Translations under genes and position numbers: made by a program | Shown here: piece after piece, positions 34,421 to 45,451 of the stretch | How the letters are laid out: every line of letters starts with the position of its first letter | Numbering within the stretch: position 1 is the stretch's first letter | Notes under the pieces: generated by a model | Seen by the model: the letters and a program-made list of their open reading frames with translations, nothing else | What the model was told of the DNA's origin: nothing | The model's database searches: none | DNA from: Knufia peltigerae | Taxonomy: Eukaryota; Ascomycota; Eurotiomycetes; Chaetothyriales; Trichomeriaceae | Assembly: GCA_030247855.1 (NCBI GenBank) | Contig: JAPDRN010000052.1 | Location: 1 to 64,000, forward strand | Reading direction: 5' to 3' | DNA: 64,000 bases

Positions 34421-36037
34421 TTTGCTTACCGAGATTTCGAGAGCGGGCTTGGTAGTACGGATGTGATTTTGGAAGGGTTGCAGTCTCGTGGTTCGTTCTG
34501 CCGACAACATGATGGCGACGTTAGTGGCGGTATGAGAGTTGACCAATGATGTCACTTGGGATTGAGGCTAGGCTGAAGAGCAAAAGCCACACAAGAAGAA
34601 AGACTCGAAGACGACAAGCGTGGGGTATATGTGGCTGAAAATAAGGGAATGTGTAGAATCAAATAGCGAAGCGTTCGAGGTAGCGGTAGCAGTAGTAGTA
34701 GCAGTAGCGAGAGGGGGACTACGAGGGTAGTATATAAGATTGCATACCTATGGAGACTCCTTACCGATAGAGACTGTACCAGAGTTGATGGGACTTGCAG
34801 AAAATTGCTATTTGTGGCCACCGAGGAGTTGACGGTTCGACAAGTAAGAAAGAATCGAAAAAAGGTGCTTCCGGCGTGGTCAACGGCAGCGTTTCCTGCG
34901 CTGTGAATTTCTGAATTCAGGGCGACTGTTGCCCTGCAAACCCCACAGGCGTCACCACATTGTGCCCATCAATGCCGGATAATTGTGCGATAAGTTGTTG
35001 GGTACGAGTAAAGTGAAGGCCCCAATCACCTCTAGTCAGGCACCGGGTTGTGGGAATCCATGGACCACCGACGAGGAAAAGATCAATGGTGAATGGATAA
35101 AAAAGCACAGGCGTCATATCCAGATTCCAGAGCGGCGGATGAGGCGCCTTCAACCCGCGGGGGAACGACAAAGGGACCCCCGGGTAGTACAAAAGCCTAG
35201 GCACCAATTAAGAGCACCGTATTGGTACCTGCCTACCTTACCCAGGAGAGTCTTTAGGGTCACAAAGAACCGCCAAGGTTAAGGTACTGTACAGGCAGGA
35301 CGTAAGGAGTAAGGTCCCCCGAAGGTACGGCGTACAAACCGTAAGGCGCAACTTCGGCAATTGGCGATTGAACGGACTGGCATCTCCAGCTCCAGCAATA
35401 CCCGATGACCCCGGAATATGCTGACAGCCACCTTGCCACATGCGACGCCTCTCGGTGTCAACAATGATCCGAGGAACAATGCCTCACAGCAACTCAAATT
35501 CACATGCAGATGGTCGTTTGATTAGACCGGGCTGATCAGGGTTCTTGTAGCGGACCCGCGTGAATGGCAACTTCCAACGTCGGCGCGGGTGACGTTGGAC
35601 CAGGCATTGGATTAGCTAGTCGGTGTTACATAGATACAATGGTGATAGAAGTGTATGTCGATTTGCATATGACTGCACCAGCATGATCGCGCACATGAGT
35701 TCTTTCTCAAACTCCGTAACAGTTACAGTAGGTAAGGTGCCTAAGATATGGAGGAGGTACGGGTTATAGGTCAGGTACTCAGAATCTCTACAGTAGGCTT
35801 TACGGATAAGGTGATGCCTATCAGGACTACCCTACTAGACTCTAAAGCGGCAAGCGTCTATCATCACCTACTGCGACTATTACGGAAGTGACTGCGGAAG
35901 ACACCACCACCATGCAGGCTCCCTCAAGATCATTACAGAAAGTGTTAGACTCACCACACAGTCTCATCTGGTGCTGCTGCATGACATTGGTCCACATTCT
36001 TTGAACGCCGCCCTTCCTTTTTGTACGGCTGTCTGCA
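34421..36037. other. Gene-poor spacer, gluconokinase / VPS26
   Basis: A 1.6 kb divergent region. It contains short GTA-rich repeats near 34681-34710, a TATATAAG word near 34730 on the plus strand, and many TACCTA/GGTAAG words around 35221-35350. A leucine-rich minus-strand frame at 34552-34821 shows no family and is probably spurious. Confidence 0.5.
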
Positions 36038-37532
36038 ATGTCGTCCTTCTTCTTCTCTACACCGGTCGACATTGACATCGTACTTGACAATGCCGATGAT
36101 CGCCAGACAGTCGATGTCAAGCTTGACAAGAGCCGACGCGAAAAGGCGCCCCTCTATTTCGATGGCGAGTCCGTCAAGGGTGCGGTCACAATCAGACCCA
36201 AGGATGGGAAGCGCTTGGAGCATACGGGCATCAAGGTTCAGTTCGTGGGTTTAATAGGTATGCCTGCTCCGGATTCGATCCCAACCCCAGCTACAAACGC
36301 TGGGTGGAGAGTACTCCGGTCAACAGGATTAACGCTGCATAGAAATGTTCTTCGATCGCGGAAACCACTATGAATTCCTTTCTCTCGGCCAAGAGCTCGC
36401 GGCTCCTGGCGAACTACAACATCCTCAGACTTTCCCCTTCAACTTCAAGAACGTCGAGAAGCAATACGAATCATACAATGGCATCAATGTCAAGCTTCGC
36501 TACTTTATCCGCGTCACTGTGTCGAGAAGAATGGCCGATGTGATACGAGAGAAGGACATTTGGGTATACACATACCGGATACCTCCCGAGACAAACAGCT
36601 CGATCAAGATGGACGTTGGCATCGAGGACTGTCTGCACATTGAATTCGAATATTCCAAGAGCAAATACCACCTGAAAGATGTGATCGTCGGCAGAATATA
36701 CTTCTTGCTGGTCAGATTAAAGATCAAGCACATGGAATTGTCCATTATTCGGCGGGAGACGACGGGTGTCGCTCCAAACCAGTACAACGAAAGTGAAACG
36801 TTGGTACGATTCGAGGTATGCAGGCAGCGCTCATTGTGAAATTTGGTCCCTTGCTAACATCATAAGATCATGGATGGGTCTCCATCAAGAGGTACGCGAA
36901 CAACTGCATCTTCCCCCGAAGCGCAACACGCTCCACGGGCGTCGTGAAGCCCTTTGAGACGATTCAATATCAGCTTGCGATACTGATAATGAGTACAGGA
37001 GAAACGATACCAATACGATTGTTCCTCGGTGGCTTCGATCTTACGCCAACGTTCCGAGATGTCAACAAGAAGTTCTCCACCAGATACTACCTGAGCCTGG
37101 TTTTGATTGATGAAGGTACGTTACATCTCAACCCGTTGCTGGGCATCAATGTCCTGTCATTATCGACGGGCTCCTGTGGCTGCCACTTTGCATCTCACGA
37201 ACCGCTGCATGGGCATCAAAAAGCAAAAACCCCATGCGTCTATGGAGTAGCATCCGCCATTGAACAGCAACTCTCGGGTCTTGCTTCCGCCACCTTGGGC
37301 ACTTCTCGATGCGAAAGCCCTGCTTGTTCTCTCCCAGGGACAAACCCCTCCATCATGTTGCCGAGAGATTACGTGCTAACAAAATCCATGTCGTACAGAT
37401 GCGCGACGATACTTTAAGCAATCCGAAATCGTGCTATTTCGACAGGCACCCGAGCTCGCTCCCCAACTAGCGCTCGATAATCCAGGCATTGGTGGCAAAC
37501 TTCCCGATCCAGTCCCGCCGGTACCTGCTTGA
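36038..37532 (+). CDS. VPS26: Retromer subunit Vps26
   Basis: Arrestin-fold subunit of the retromer, which recycles cargo from endosomes to the Golgi. Five exons (36038-36257, 36343-36815, 36867-36891, 36999-37115, 37399-37532) give 322 residues with every phase matching. The protein starts MSSFFFSTPVDIDIVLD. EKAPLYFDGESVKGAV, then the junction reading IEMFFDRGNHYEF, LAAPGELQHPQTFPFNFKNV, YNGINVKLRYFIRVTVSRR, YHLKDVIVGRIYFLLVRLKI, FEIMDGSPSRGETIPIRLFL, LTPTFRDVNKKFSTRYYLSL and a DARRYFKQSEIVLFRQAP tail follow, all strongly conserved in the family. One micro-exon is only 25 nt, and intron 4 is unusually long at 283 nt. The next gene, MON2, is convergent and belongs to the same trafficking route. 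Confidence 0.96.
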
Positions 37533-38049
37533 TTTGATTCATCCGGAGACGGAAACTTGGTTTTTACTTCAGCGCCATTACACATCACATATCATCTGTC
37601 CAGGCCTGGAACCTGGAGAAAAAGGTCACCTGGATGACAATGACATTCGACCCTTGCATGCATGTAGCTGTTGGGGCCTCAGCTGCATCTATCTGCACGG
37701 TGTGATCGGGAATCCCAAACATGCCATCATTACTGGGGGGCGTGCCGAGGGCCTCGTGATCAGGCCGAAAAGGGCCATGGCTAGCTGGGGCGTTGCTTTA
37801 CCGCCATTTTGATACCCCTCGACCTTTGGGCCTATGTAGGCATCCCATCAGGCAGGGATGCATTGGGTCTCCTGCGCCCGAAAGACGTTGCTGCCCCGTA
37901 GTCTACCTAGTGAATGGCACGGGGAGATTTTCTAGTTTAGACGAACACTGGGGAAAAAAGCACAACTTTGCAACCCTGGAGGTGTGATTGAACCTTGTTT
38001 TTTCTTCAACGTGGCTTGCAAATATTGATAATTTCTTGCTTGATACTTT
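37533..38049. other. Convergent 3' spacer, VPS26 / MON2
   Basis: A 517-nt region between two convergent genes, holding both 3' ends. No further gene seen. Confidence 0.55.
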
Positions 38050-41000
38050 CTACTGTAGACCCCAGCCCGTGCCGATGCTCCTCTCCCACTGCTCGAGCGC
38101 CCGTTCTATCCCTTGGCCCGGGTCACCGGTCTGCCACGCCCCTGGTCCTTTCAGTCTCGGCAGCGTACGCCAGAATTTGTGCACGCGCAGCATGAATGAG
38201 TACAGAAGCCGCAGGTGCTCCTTGCCGTCTCCTCCCACGCCGGGGTTGGTGCCGTCCGGTTGCGTCTCAGGTCCTCCCGATACCACCTCTCGCACCACGG
38301 CGTCGTGACTTCGGAGCTCGACGAAATTGGCCAGCACAATCTCCAACTCAGCCTGCTGGGGTGGAGGTGGCGGCGTGAGACCTCTGAGTCGTTGGTCGGC
38401 GAGGAACGTCTTGAGCGGATGCACCACTCGTAAAAGCAGGTACGGACAGGCTGCGCGTGCCAGCTTGTCCGAGTCGTCGCCACCATCACCGTCACTCTCG
38501 TCTTCGTCCCCGTCGCCACCGTCGTCGTCGTCGTCGTGTCCAGGACGTTGCGCCAGTTCAAACAGAGCGGCCATCGCGGTGTAGCAGGCCTGTCGTCGGA
38601 CCACAAACACGGGCTTGTGTAGACTCCCTGGTCGGACGACCAGCAGGTCTGTCAGGGGCTCCCCGACAAGATCGTCGGGGAGGTCGTGGAACCACGGTTT
38701 GGCCAAGAGCGACGCCTGGAACAGAGCGATCGCGTACGCCCGACACGCATCTCGCGGAATGTCGTCGTGCTTGAAGACCGACACCAACGCCTTGTGGAAC
38801 AGTCGGAAATGCTCAATGTCGAACTTCTCGTCTTCGAAGAGCACCTCATCCTTGTGCTTGGATGGGTAAGAGCCGCCCAATCCTCCAGGGCCTAGGATGC
38901 TCGAAGCGGTGGAAGATATCGCATCCGCCAAGCTCTTCGCCCGTGGTAGGGACCTTTGCCTCGAACCTTGCTTCACGTGCTTCTGGAGGGCCTCCAGCAG
39001 TACCACCGCAGTGACGGTTGCACTGCGCCAAAGAGGAGCTTGGTTGTTCGTGGCTAGCTCCGTGTATTTGGTCTTGATCAGCGCAAACAATATCTGAAAG
39101 GAGTCTCCCATGGACAAGGTGTGGATCAGGTTCTCGTCCTTGGCCTCTTCAAGTATCAGCATCTTGTATGCTTCCACACAAGCAGACGCAAACGCGACAA
39201 AAGTTGGCCTTTGTACAGCCTTGTGAATTGCAGACCTTTTGTGCTGAAGGCCAACTCTGCCGTCTTGAATATTTAGGCTAAGCCGCACGAGGCGAAGTAG
39301 ATAGCGCGAATAGCGTCCAACATCATCTCGCAGGAGCTCCTTCACGATGCCCAACCCTTCCGAGGCCTCCTTTTGCTCCGGTTCTAAAGCCTTCACGTCA
39401 TTCGTGTATGGAGGATGGGTGCACTGCAAGACAGCCTTCTCTATCGCGTCCATTATCAGAGCTGTGGTGTCGTGCTGATCAAACTCGAATTTCGTTACAG
39501 CAACATTGCTAACTTTGTGAGCTTCGACGAACACATGCATATGTGCGGCTAACGCTGATTGATTCGGTTGCTCATCACTCTGGATCCGCACGGGAGAATG
39601 CATGGCCCACAGTCGCAACGCAGGCACGACCAATCTCTCGTCAGCTTGTTGTAGGGATCGAAGAGTGCTCAATAACCTGGAGAGATTTGAAAAAGCCAGA
39701 GAAGCAGCTTGCAGCGACTGCAGTCTTAATATGGCTTCAATGGTTCCCATCACTCGAAGCCAGGTATCACCAAAGCTTGCATGTCGCATGATGACCGTCA
39801 TGTTGTCGCATATGAGCTGAATGGTACCATCCGTCAATTGCGAGGCCGAAGCTAGCCACTCTGACCGGGCAGGAACGTCAGAGGTATACTGTTCTATGCA
39901 CGCCTGGATAGCTTTCAATGGGCCATGCATAAGCGCGACAGACCACGCTCCTGGGGAAAGGCTTTCGGCGGAGGCGTCTAGCATCTTCAATAATACTCTG
40001 ATTGCCGCGTTGCGAACATCTGTGCGTGGATCTTTGGATAGTTCAACTAGCTGAAGCAAGGTAACACTCCACAGAGCGGCCGACTTTGAACCATCCTCAA
40101 GGATGACATCCATTGTTGTCATTGCCTCGAGTTCAATGGTATCAATGTTTGCCATTATGTGCGATGCGAGGCTCCAGAGTAGTGTTGTGCTTGTCAGTGC
40201 CACATTGAGATCGTAGAACTGTGAGCCATATTTGCGGAGGAGATGCGATAGTGTCGACATCGAACTCGCCGAAAGTACATTCAAAAAGTCGGACGCAATC
40301 AACTGCATTGATCTGAATGAGACTCGGAGGATCTGCGCGTTCTGCTCACCGCCCTCTTCCTCCTCAAGCAGTGCTTCATTAATCTTCGGACGACGTTGGC
40401 CGCTCTTGTAAAATGTTGTAGATAGAACATCAAAGGCTATCGGCCATCCGTCACCAAATGAGTCACCATTATGGCTAAGCATGCTTTCCAGCGCTTCAAG
40501 AAGCCTCCTATGCATTTCGTACTGGACATCGCCAGAGGACTCTTCAGATCCAAGGGAGTCAAGCTGCTCAAGCAGGGTTTGCAAGCATCTTAGTCTAATA
40601 GCATTGGCGTCCTCGGCATCCAGATTAGGGCTGTCCAGGAGCTTCATAGTTTCCATGGCGATTAGGTCGAGTATACTAGCTGCTTGGAGGCGATGACCAT
40701 CCGAAAATTCAGCATCCCGAGTAACTCTCAGAAGACGCTTTCCTATCAAATCCCATGAACAGGACTGTTCAGATGTCGTAGAGAAGCGCTGAAGATTCAC
40801 CCGCGATATGTCGCTGATCTTGTTAAGGACGAAGCCAATCTCTCGATCGAGGGATCTCGATTTGGTCCACAGGCCGGACACACTACGCGAGAGGCGATGT
40901 GGACGTCGTCCAGGTGTAAGCCTTGTCGGAGATGACACAGGAGACGACATGGGCGCCTCTTCAATTAGTGGTGCATCTCCATCCACCCCGTCTTGACCGA

Positions 41001-43263
41001 AGAGACGGAAGAAAGCCTGCACAAGGATGGAGAAGGATTCTTGATTGTAGCTCTTGGTACTTTCCAACATTCTTTTGGTTGCCGCCTGTACAGAAGCGAT
41101 CTCGCCTGCCAGGGTAGCCTGGCCGTCGCTGCTTGAAGTACCAATTCGGGGACTACCAAATTGCGTGGTTGCCGACATTGTAGATGGTATTGCAATCAAA
41201 GCCTCAACTGTCTGCATGGTTTCAATCAAGATATACCAGGCATCCTGTTCAAGCGTTGGTCCTAGGGCGATCCCAAGGTTTAAAAGGGCTCGAAGGCACA
41301 ACAGATGACGAACGTTGAGTGGTTGAGCTTGCGCCTGCGAAGTAGGCGTAGGGGGCGGTTCGATTGGGGATCTAATGTCATTATTGGTAGTATCCTGGTC
41401 AGGCGGTCCTGACCGAGTTGAAGGTCTGGTGTTCTGGGAATTTGAGATTATGCTCGTCGCATTGGTCGGGATCGAGGATTTCGCCAAGGTAGTGAGCAGT
41501 GCATCTCTTGGTGTCGATAGCTCCAGCACGCCGGACACTTGAGCAAGCTTCTGCACAGATCTGATTAAGATGTGATAGAACTCAGAATCCAAAGCCGAAT
41601 TCAAAAAGGTTGAACAAGTGGCAAGCCCGGCGGGCCAGCATGTCTCAATAATCGAAGCGCATGTTCGGATCGCTGGCAATTGCGGATGCTGAGATAGACT
41701 TAACGGGTTGACAAGTCGTTGGTACTTGCTAGATACAGTCGCAGGCCGACTCTGTCTGCGCAGGCCTCCGTCTTCCGCAGCGTCCACAGCAAGGCCATTC
41801 CGTGGGGTATCTTCTGCAGAGTCTCGGTGTGTAGATCGGCTCGGAACGCTGAGTGGCATCACAAACTTCGACAAGCCATCACATAAAGATGCAATGCAGC
41901 CCAAGACCAGAGCGTAAATGTAAGTGCTAGGGAGCGCAGGAGGGCTCTGTTTTTCGGGCTGATCCATAAGTGGAACGCTGAGGACACTCCAATTCATGCT
42001 GATACCAATTGTGCTTGAGTCTCCCGTGGAAACAGATGTGATAGCACCACCGAGACCCTGAGCTTCGATAGACGCTGCCTCTTCGCTCTCGGCGTCATTG
42101 GTCCGTTGCACTGGTATTGTCGATTGACGGCCCAGACCAATCAACGAAGGATCTTCTGCTGCGATGCGAACCAAAGCAGACATGAAAGGCCCCACAAACT
42201 TCTCTTGCTTATCGTCGTTGTCGAACAGATCAAAGATATTTCTGAAGAGTGTAAAGTCTGAGCAGATGCTGCGGAAGAACTCAAGACACAATGTTCGCTT
42301 CCATGTTGGGTTGCCTTCTTTCTCAAGAGCATTTAGAATAGATGGAAAGAGATGTGTTATATGGGATTGCATGATCTCGGCAAATTCTTGCAAGATCAGC
42401 AGGATGAGGGAGAAGGCTTGCACAACATGACCGAACGCTTCCTTGCGTCCTATGACTCGGGACAGACCGTTGACTAGATGTCCCCAGCAATCATCTAACT
42501 GATCCGAGTCTAAGGTCAAAAATGTTCTGTGTGCTGAGAATACCGTGTGAAGCGTCTCAAGGAGGAAAGTAGAAGGCAAGCTCTCAACCTTTAGAAATTG
42601 TGACTTTTCTTGGTCAAGCAATAGACAGAGGTCGTGGAACAAATTAACAGCGTCCTTGAAGCAGGCATCAGATAATTCTAGACGCGATGGCGAGACATCC
42701 TCGTTTTGGTCGTCATGAATACTGGTTCCCTTCTTCTGCCAGGCTTGCTCAAAGACAGTCGAGACGAGTTGTTCGAATGTCGCAGTTGCTGTATGGCTGA
42801 CGATGACCGTCTTACTGGACTGCAAAGCAGCGCAAATCTCCAGCGTGCGAGCCAGAAGGTCTTCTCTCAAGTCATCTCCGTACAATTGAAGGAGTGAAGG
42901 TAGCGTTTGCAGGATCTTCAGCTGGGGGTCATAGCCAGAACTAACTCCATCATGGAATGCATCAAGAACATCGGGTAGTCTAGACCGAGGAACAGCTCTG
43001 CTTGCCGTCAGCCTTTGCAGACAAACCGTCCCCGTAGTTGCTAGTTTGGAGTTTTTGGTCTTGCATGCTAGGACGAAAGGGTCGATGAACTGGGCTCGTC
43101 GTAGCAGGTCGCCTGCTAGCTGAGTTTCTGATGTGAAGGAGATGGCTTTGAGATCGGCGAGCGACTGCTCAGCGGCAGTGCGTACATCATTGCTTTTCCG
43201 TTTGGAATCGGATATCAAGTTGGTCAATTCTGACTGTAGAAATGCATGCGTCATCCCTGCCAC
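38050..43263 (-). CDS. MON2: Endosome-Golgi trafficking protein Mon2
   Basis: Large peripheral scaffold related to the Sec7-family Arf-GEFs but lacking a Sec7 domain; with Dop1 and Neo1 it supports endosome-Golgi transport. It is one uninterrupted 1737-residue frame, in the range of fungal Mon2. The N-terminal DCB-type domain begins FLQSELTNLISDSKRKSNDV; an HUS-like region includes LCLEFFRSICSDF. Helical repeats continue through FDVLSTTFYKSGQRRP and LLQLVELSKDPRTDVRNAAI, which is the Mon2 C-terminal HEAT region. Near the end lies an Asp-rich run after PGHDDDDDGGDG that looks like a local expansion (coded near 38467-38545). A second ATG three codons in (43254) is also possible. A gene of 5.2 kb without introns is unusual beside the intron-rich VPS26. 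Confidence 0.88.
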   Translation of the reverse strand: MAGMTHAFLQSELTNLISDSKRKSNDVRTAAEQSLADLKAISFTSETQLAGDLLRRAQFIDPFVLACKTKNSKLATTGTVCLQRLTASRAVPRSRLPDVLDAFHDGVSSGYDPQLKILQTLPSLLQLYGDDLREDLLARTLEICAALQSSKTVIVSHTATATFEQLVSTVFEQAWQKKGTSIHDDQNEDVSPSRLELSDACFKDAVNLFHDLCLLLDQEKSQFLKVESLPSTFLLETLHTVFSAHRTFLTLDSDQLDDCWGHLVNGLSRVIGRKEAFGHVVQAFSLILLILQEFAEIMQSHITHLFPSILNALEKEGNPTWKRTLCLEFFRSICSDFTLFRNIFDLFDNDDKQEKFVGPFMSALVRIAAEDPSLIGLGRQSTIPVQRTNDAESEEAASIEAQGLGGAITSVSTGDSSTIGISMNWSVLSVPLMDQPEKQSPPALPSTYIYALVLGCIASLCDGLSKFVMPLSVPSRSTHRDSAEDTPRNGLAVDAAEDGGLRRQSRPATVSSKYQRLVNPLSLSQHPQLPAIRTCASIIETCWPAGLATCSTFLNSALDSEFYHILIRSVQKLAQVSGVLELSTPRDALLTTLAKSSIPTNATSIISNSQNTRPSTRSGPPDQDTTNNDIRSPIEPPPTPTSQAQAQPLNVRHLLCLRALLNLGIALGPTLEQDAWYILIETMQTVEALIAIPSTMSATTQFGSPRIGTSSSDGQATLAGEIASVQAATKRMLESTKSYNQESFSILVQAFFRLFGQDGVDGDAPLIEEAPMSSPVSSPTRLTPGRRPHRLSRSVSGLWTKSRSLDREIGFVLNKISDISRVNLQRFSTTSEQSCSWDLIGKRLLRVTRDAEFSDGHRLQAASILDLIAMETMKLLDSPNLDAEDANAIRLRCLQTLLEQLDSLGSEESSGDVQYEMHRRLLEALESMLSHNGDSFGDGWPIAFDVLSTTFYKSGQRRPKINEALLEEEEGGEQNAQILRVSFRSMQLIASDFLNVLSASSMSTLSHLLRKYGSQFYDLNVALTSTTLLWSLASHIMANIDTIELEAMTTMDVILEDGSKSAALWSVTLLQLVELSKDPRTDVRNAAIRVLLKMLDASAESLSPGAWSVALMHGPLKAIQACIEQYTSDVPARSEWLASASQLTDGTIQLICDNMTVIMRHASFGDTWLRVMGTIEAILRLQSLQAASLAFSNLSRLLSTLRSLQQADERLVVPALRLWAMHSPVRIQSDEQPNQSALAAHMHVFVEAHKVSNVAVTKFEFDQHDTTALIMDAIEKAVLQCTHPPYTNDVKALEPEQKEASEGLGIVKELLRDDVGRYSRYLLRLVRLSLNIQDGRVGLQHKRSAIHKAVQRPTFVAFASACVEAYKMLILEEAKDENLIHTLSMGDSFQILFALIKTKYTELATNNQAPLWRSATVTAVVLLEALQKHVKQGSRQRSLPRAKSLADAISSTASSILGPGGLGGSYPSKHKDEVLFEDEKFDIEHFRLFHKALVSVFKHDDIPRDACRAYAIALFQASLLAKPWFHDLPDDLVGEPLTDLLVVRPGSLHKPVFVVRRQACYTAMAALFELAQRPGHDDDDDGGDGDEDESDGDGGDDSDKLARAACPYLLLRVVHPLKTFLADQRLRGLTPPPPPQQAELEIVLANFVELRSHDAVVREVVSGGPETQPDGTNPGVGGDGKEHLRLLYSFMLRVHKFWRTLPRLKGPGAWQTGDPGQGIERALEQWERSIGTGWGLQ

Positions 43264-43625
43264 TCCACTTCATGTTGGTGACACCACCACAACGATTGTA
43301 TCAGATAATATAAAACATGAGTGATTCAATGTGACTTTAGTCGAGGGTAGTCGCGTCTGTTTGAAGGTGATACAAACAACAAGAGTGTCCTGACGAGGCT
43401 GGCTGATTTGCCAAGGCGTGTCTCACCCCGGATTGGGAAATACGGTGATGCCGCCCTTGCTCGCCCTCGACGACGTCGATCGCCCATTCACTCACTACGC
43501 TGAAGATAATGCCAAATTGTACGAAATACCTGTAGCTTCGATACTCATTGCATCCATCTATCACTGCTTGATCCAGCAAGTCCGTGACAGGTGGCTTCCA
43601 AGACTCGCTATTCTCTCAGCAGTAT
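43264..43625. other. Intergenic
   Basis: A 362-nt spacer between the MON2 start and the 3' end of the methyltransferase gene. Nothing supported. Confidence 0.55.
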
Positions 43626-44685
43626 CTATCCGCTTCTATCGATTCTATAAGTACCGAACCGAACCCTCTTAATCCCAGCATTTGCATAGTGCGGATTATC
43701 TTTCCTAAATGCCTCATCGTCAACGAACTCGAATTCCGTCCGCCACCGAGTCCCTGTCGCCTCCCCGACTTCCTCCCACAGCCTCGCCCAGCTCGCGGCG
43801 TTATGCATAAACAACTTAGATTGTCCCGGTCCATGTATATCACCAGGCTCCTCCCTTCCGATCATTCCTCCAAACACCATCACATTGTGTACGTCCGGAT
43901 TCATGAACTCCACACACCGCTTCGCGGCCTTGATTTGCAGCGACCAGTTGAAAAGATGGAAGAAACTGCTAGCATGGATGATGGTCATTTTGCCCATAAA
44001 AAGATCTAGGCGCGGATCCCGCGGCTCCAGCAGCATATCACCCGCAACGAAGTGTGAGCGGTCCAATTTGCTACTGTCGCGGAACAAGTCGAAGCCAAGG
44101 TCAAGATACGCCTGCTCCAGATCCGTGCCATATAGCCTCGCCGGGTCTGCGCCGTTGAAGGCGAGGGCGCGCACGATCTGGCCCACGAAACAGCCCACGT
44201 CGAGCAAGGCATCTGTAGAGCCTTCATGCCGAAGACGCGTGAGTGTGGCCTGGTATCGTGGGTCTGTGATTGTACGCTCCAGCTCTAGGAAGCGGAACTG
44301 GCCTATACAAGGGAAGGGCAGGATGGCCCAACCTTGATCTCGCTAAAGATGTGCGCAGAGATGGTTAGGTAGGCTGTGCGAAGTCGGGCCGTGGAGCGAA
44401 GCTTACAATTCTCAAAACATGTTTATTTACCTCGTCGGCCGGTATCCCGCTATATTGTTCTAGGATCTGCTTAGCAGCTTCAAACCTCTCTGGTAGGTGT
44501 GGCGAGTAGAACTGCTTCTTGAACCTTGCACGCTGATCGTCTGTGACACGACTCTTTGTATCTTGTGCCCCCATCGACTGCAAAAGTACCGAACTGGTAT
44601 GTATCCCCGCCGGTCGAGCCAAGACTGCTGAAGTGAAGAGGTGTGATGGACCGCCAATAAAGCGTCTGCTGCGCAGGGATTTCAT
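43626..44685 (-). CDS. Class I SAM-dependent methyltransferase
   Basis: Likely small-molecule methyltransferase of the fungal group whose members carry an FKKQFYSPHLPERF motif and an RDQGWAI-type block ahead of the Rossmann fold. Exons 44407-44685 and 43626-44342 give 331 residues; starting at the inner ATG (44574) would give 294. The SAM-binding loop is LLDVGCFVGQIVRALAFNGA, with acidic motif YGTDLEQAYLDLGF and motif VAGDML. HASSFFHLFNWSLQIKAAKR and a MIGREEPGD segment follow. The longer start adds an Arg, Ser and Ala-rich leader ending ARPAGIHTSSVLL, which reads like a mitochondrial presequence, so two forms are possible. Relatives occur in secondary-metabolite clusters, but no backbone enzyme is nearby and the substrate is unknown. 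Confidence 0.85.
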
Positions 44686-45451
44686 TCAGAATTCAAATGG
44701 GGAAGACAGCTCGCGAACTGATATTAGGACGCATGCAATCACTGGCAGGGGGTTTCGGCGTGCTAACTTACCTAGGAGATATCAGACAGGAAGCCGAGAC
44801 AGGCCGTTGCCAGGACTGTGTCTTCCGAAAGGCGCGACTCTTGCCCCATTGGGGACTAGCCTGTTGTACTTGTTGATTCCGTCCATTTCCCACAAGTGCT
44901 CGAGACATTTCTGCACGGCTTTTGCCCTCCCACAATGCTCGAGCAGACTATTTGTCGACGCTGACTGTAGCTAAGTCCAACAGACAAACTATGCATGTTG
45001 CTGTTTCAGTTTTGGTCATCTGCATTGTGTTTCGTATCTGAGTATGGTATGCTGCCCAGTAAGATAAGACCTGAAACTGCCTGGTAACTCCCCCATGGGC
45101 CGAACTACTTGTTGGATACAAGATAGTGTTTATCATGGCTCGGCAGGCGTCGCAATTACAGCTACTAGAGCAGACGGTGAGAGTTTCGAAACAGCGAACT
45201 AGAGTCCGTTTATACCACACTCTTGTACGGAGTAGAACTTATTGATCGAAGCTTTTGCACTCGAATTCTCCACCTTTGGTTCCGGTCACCGGCTGTCGCT
45301 CTATTGACCTCGCCTTGCTTGCCTTTTCTCACGCCAACTGCTCTGCACCGGGTCGAATCTACACGGACAAGGTTATAAGAATGAGTTGTTCACATACCGC
45401 CCAGGAGGGTCAGCGGCAGCCAGCATTGTTCCCTCCCCCCGGTCACACAGC
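44686..45451. other. Divergent spacer, methyltransferase / esterase
   Basis: A 766-nt divergent promoter region between the two starts. It includes TATAAG at about 45374 near the plus-strand gene. No gene seen. Confidence 0.5.

Noticed and set aside
34552..34821. Leucine-rich 89-codon minus-strand frame
   Set aside because: Looks like a signal-anchor by chance because of a CTA/CTG repeat-like tract; overlaps the gluconokinase leader.
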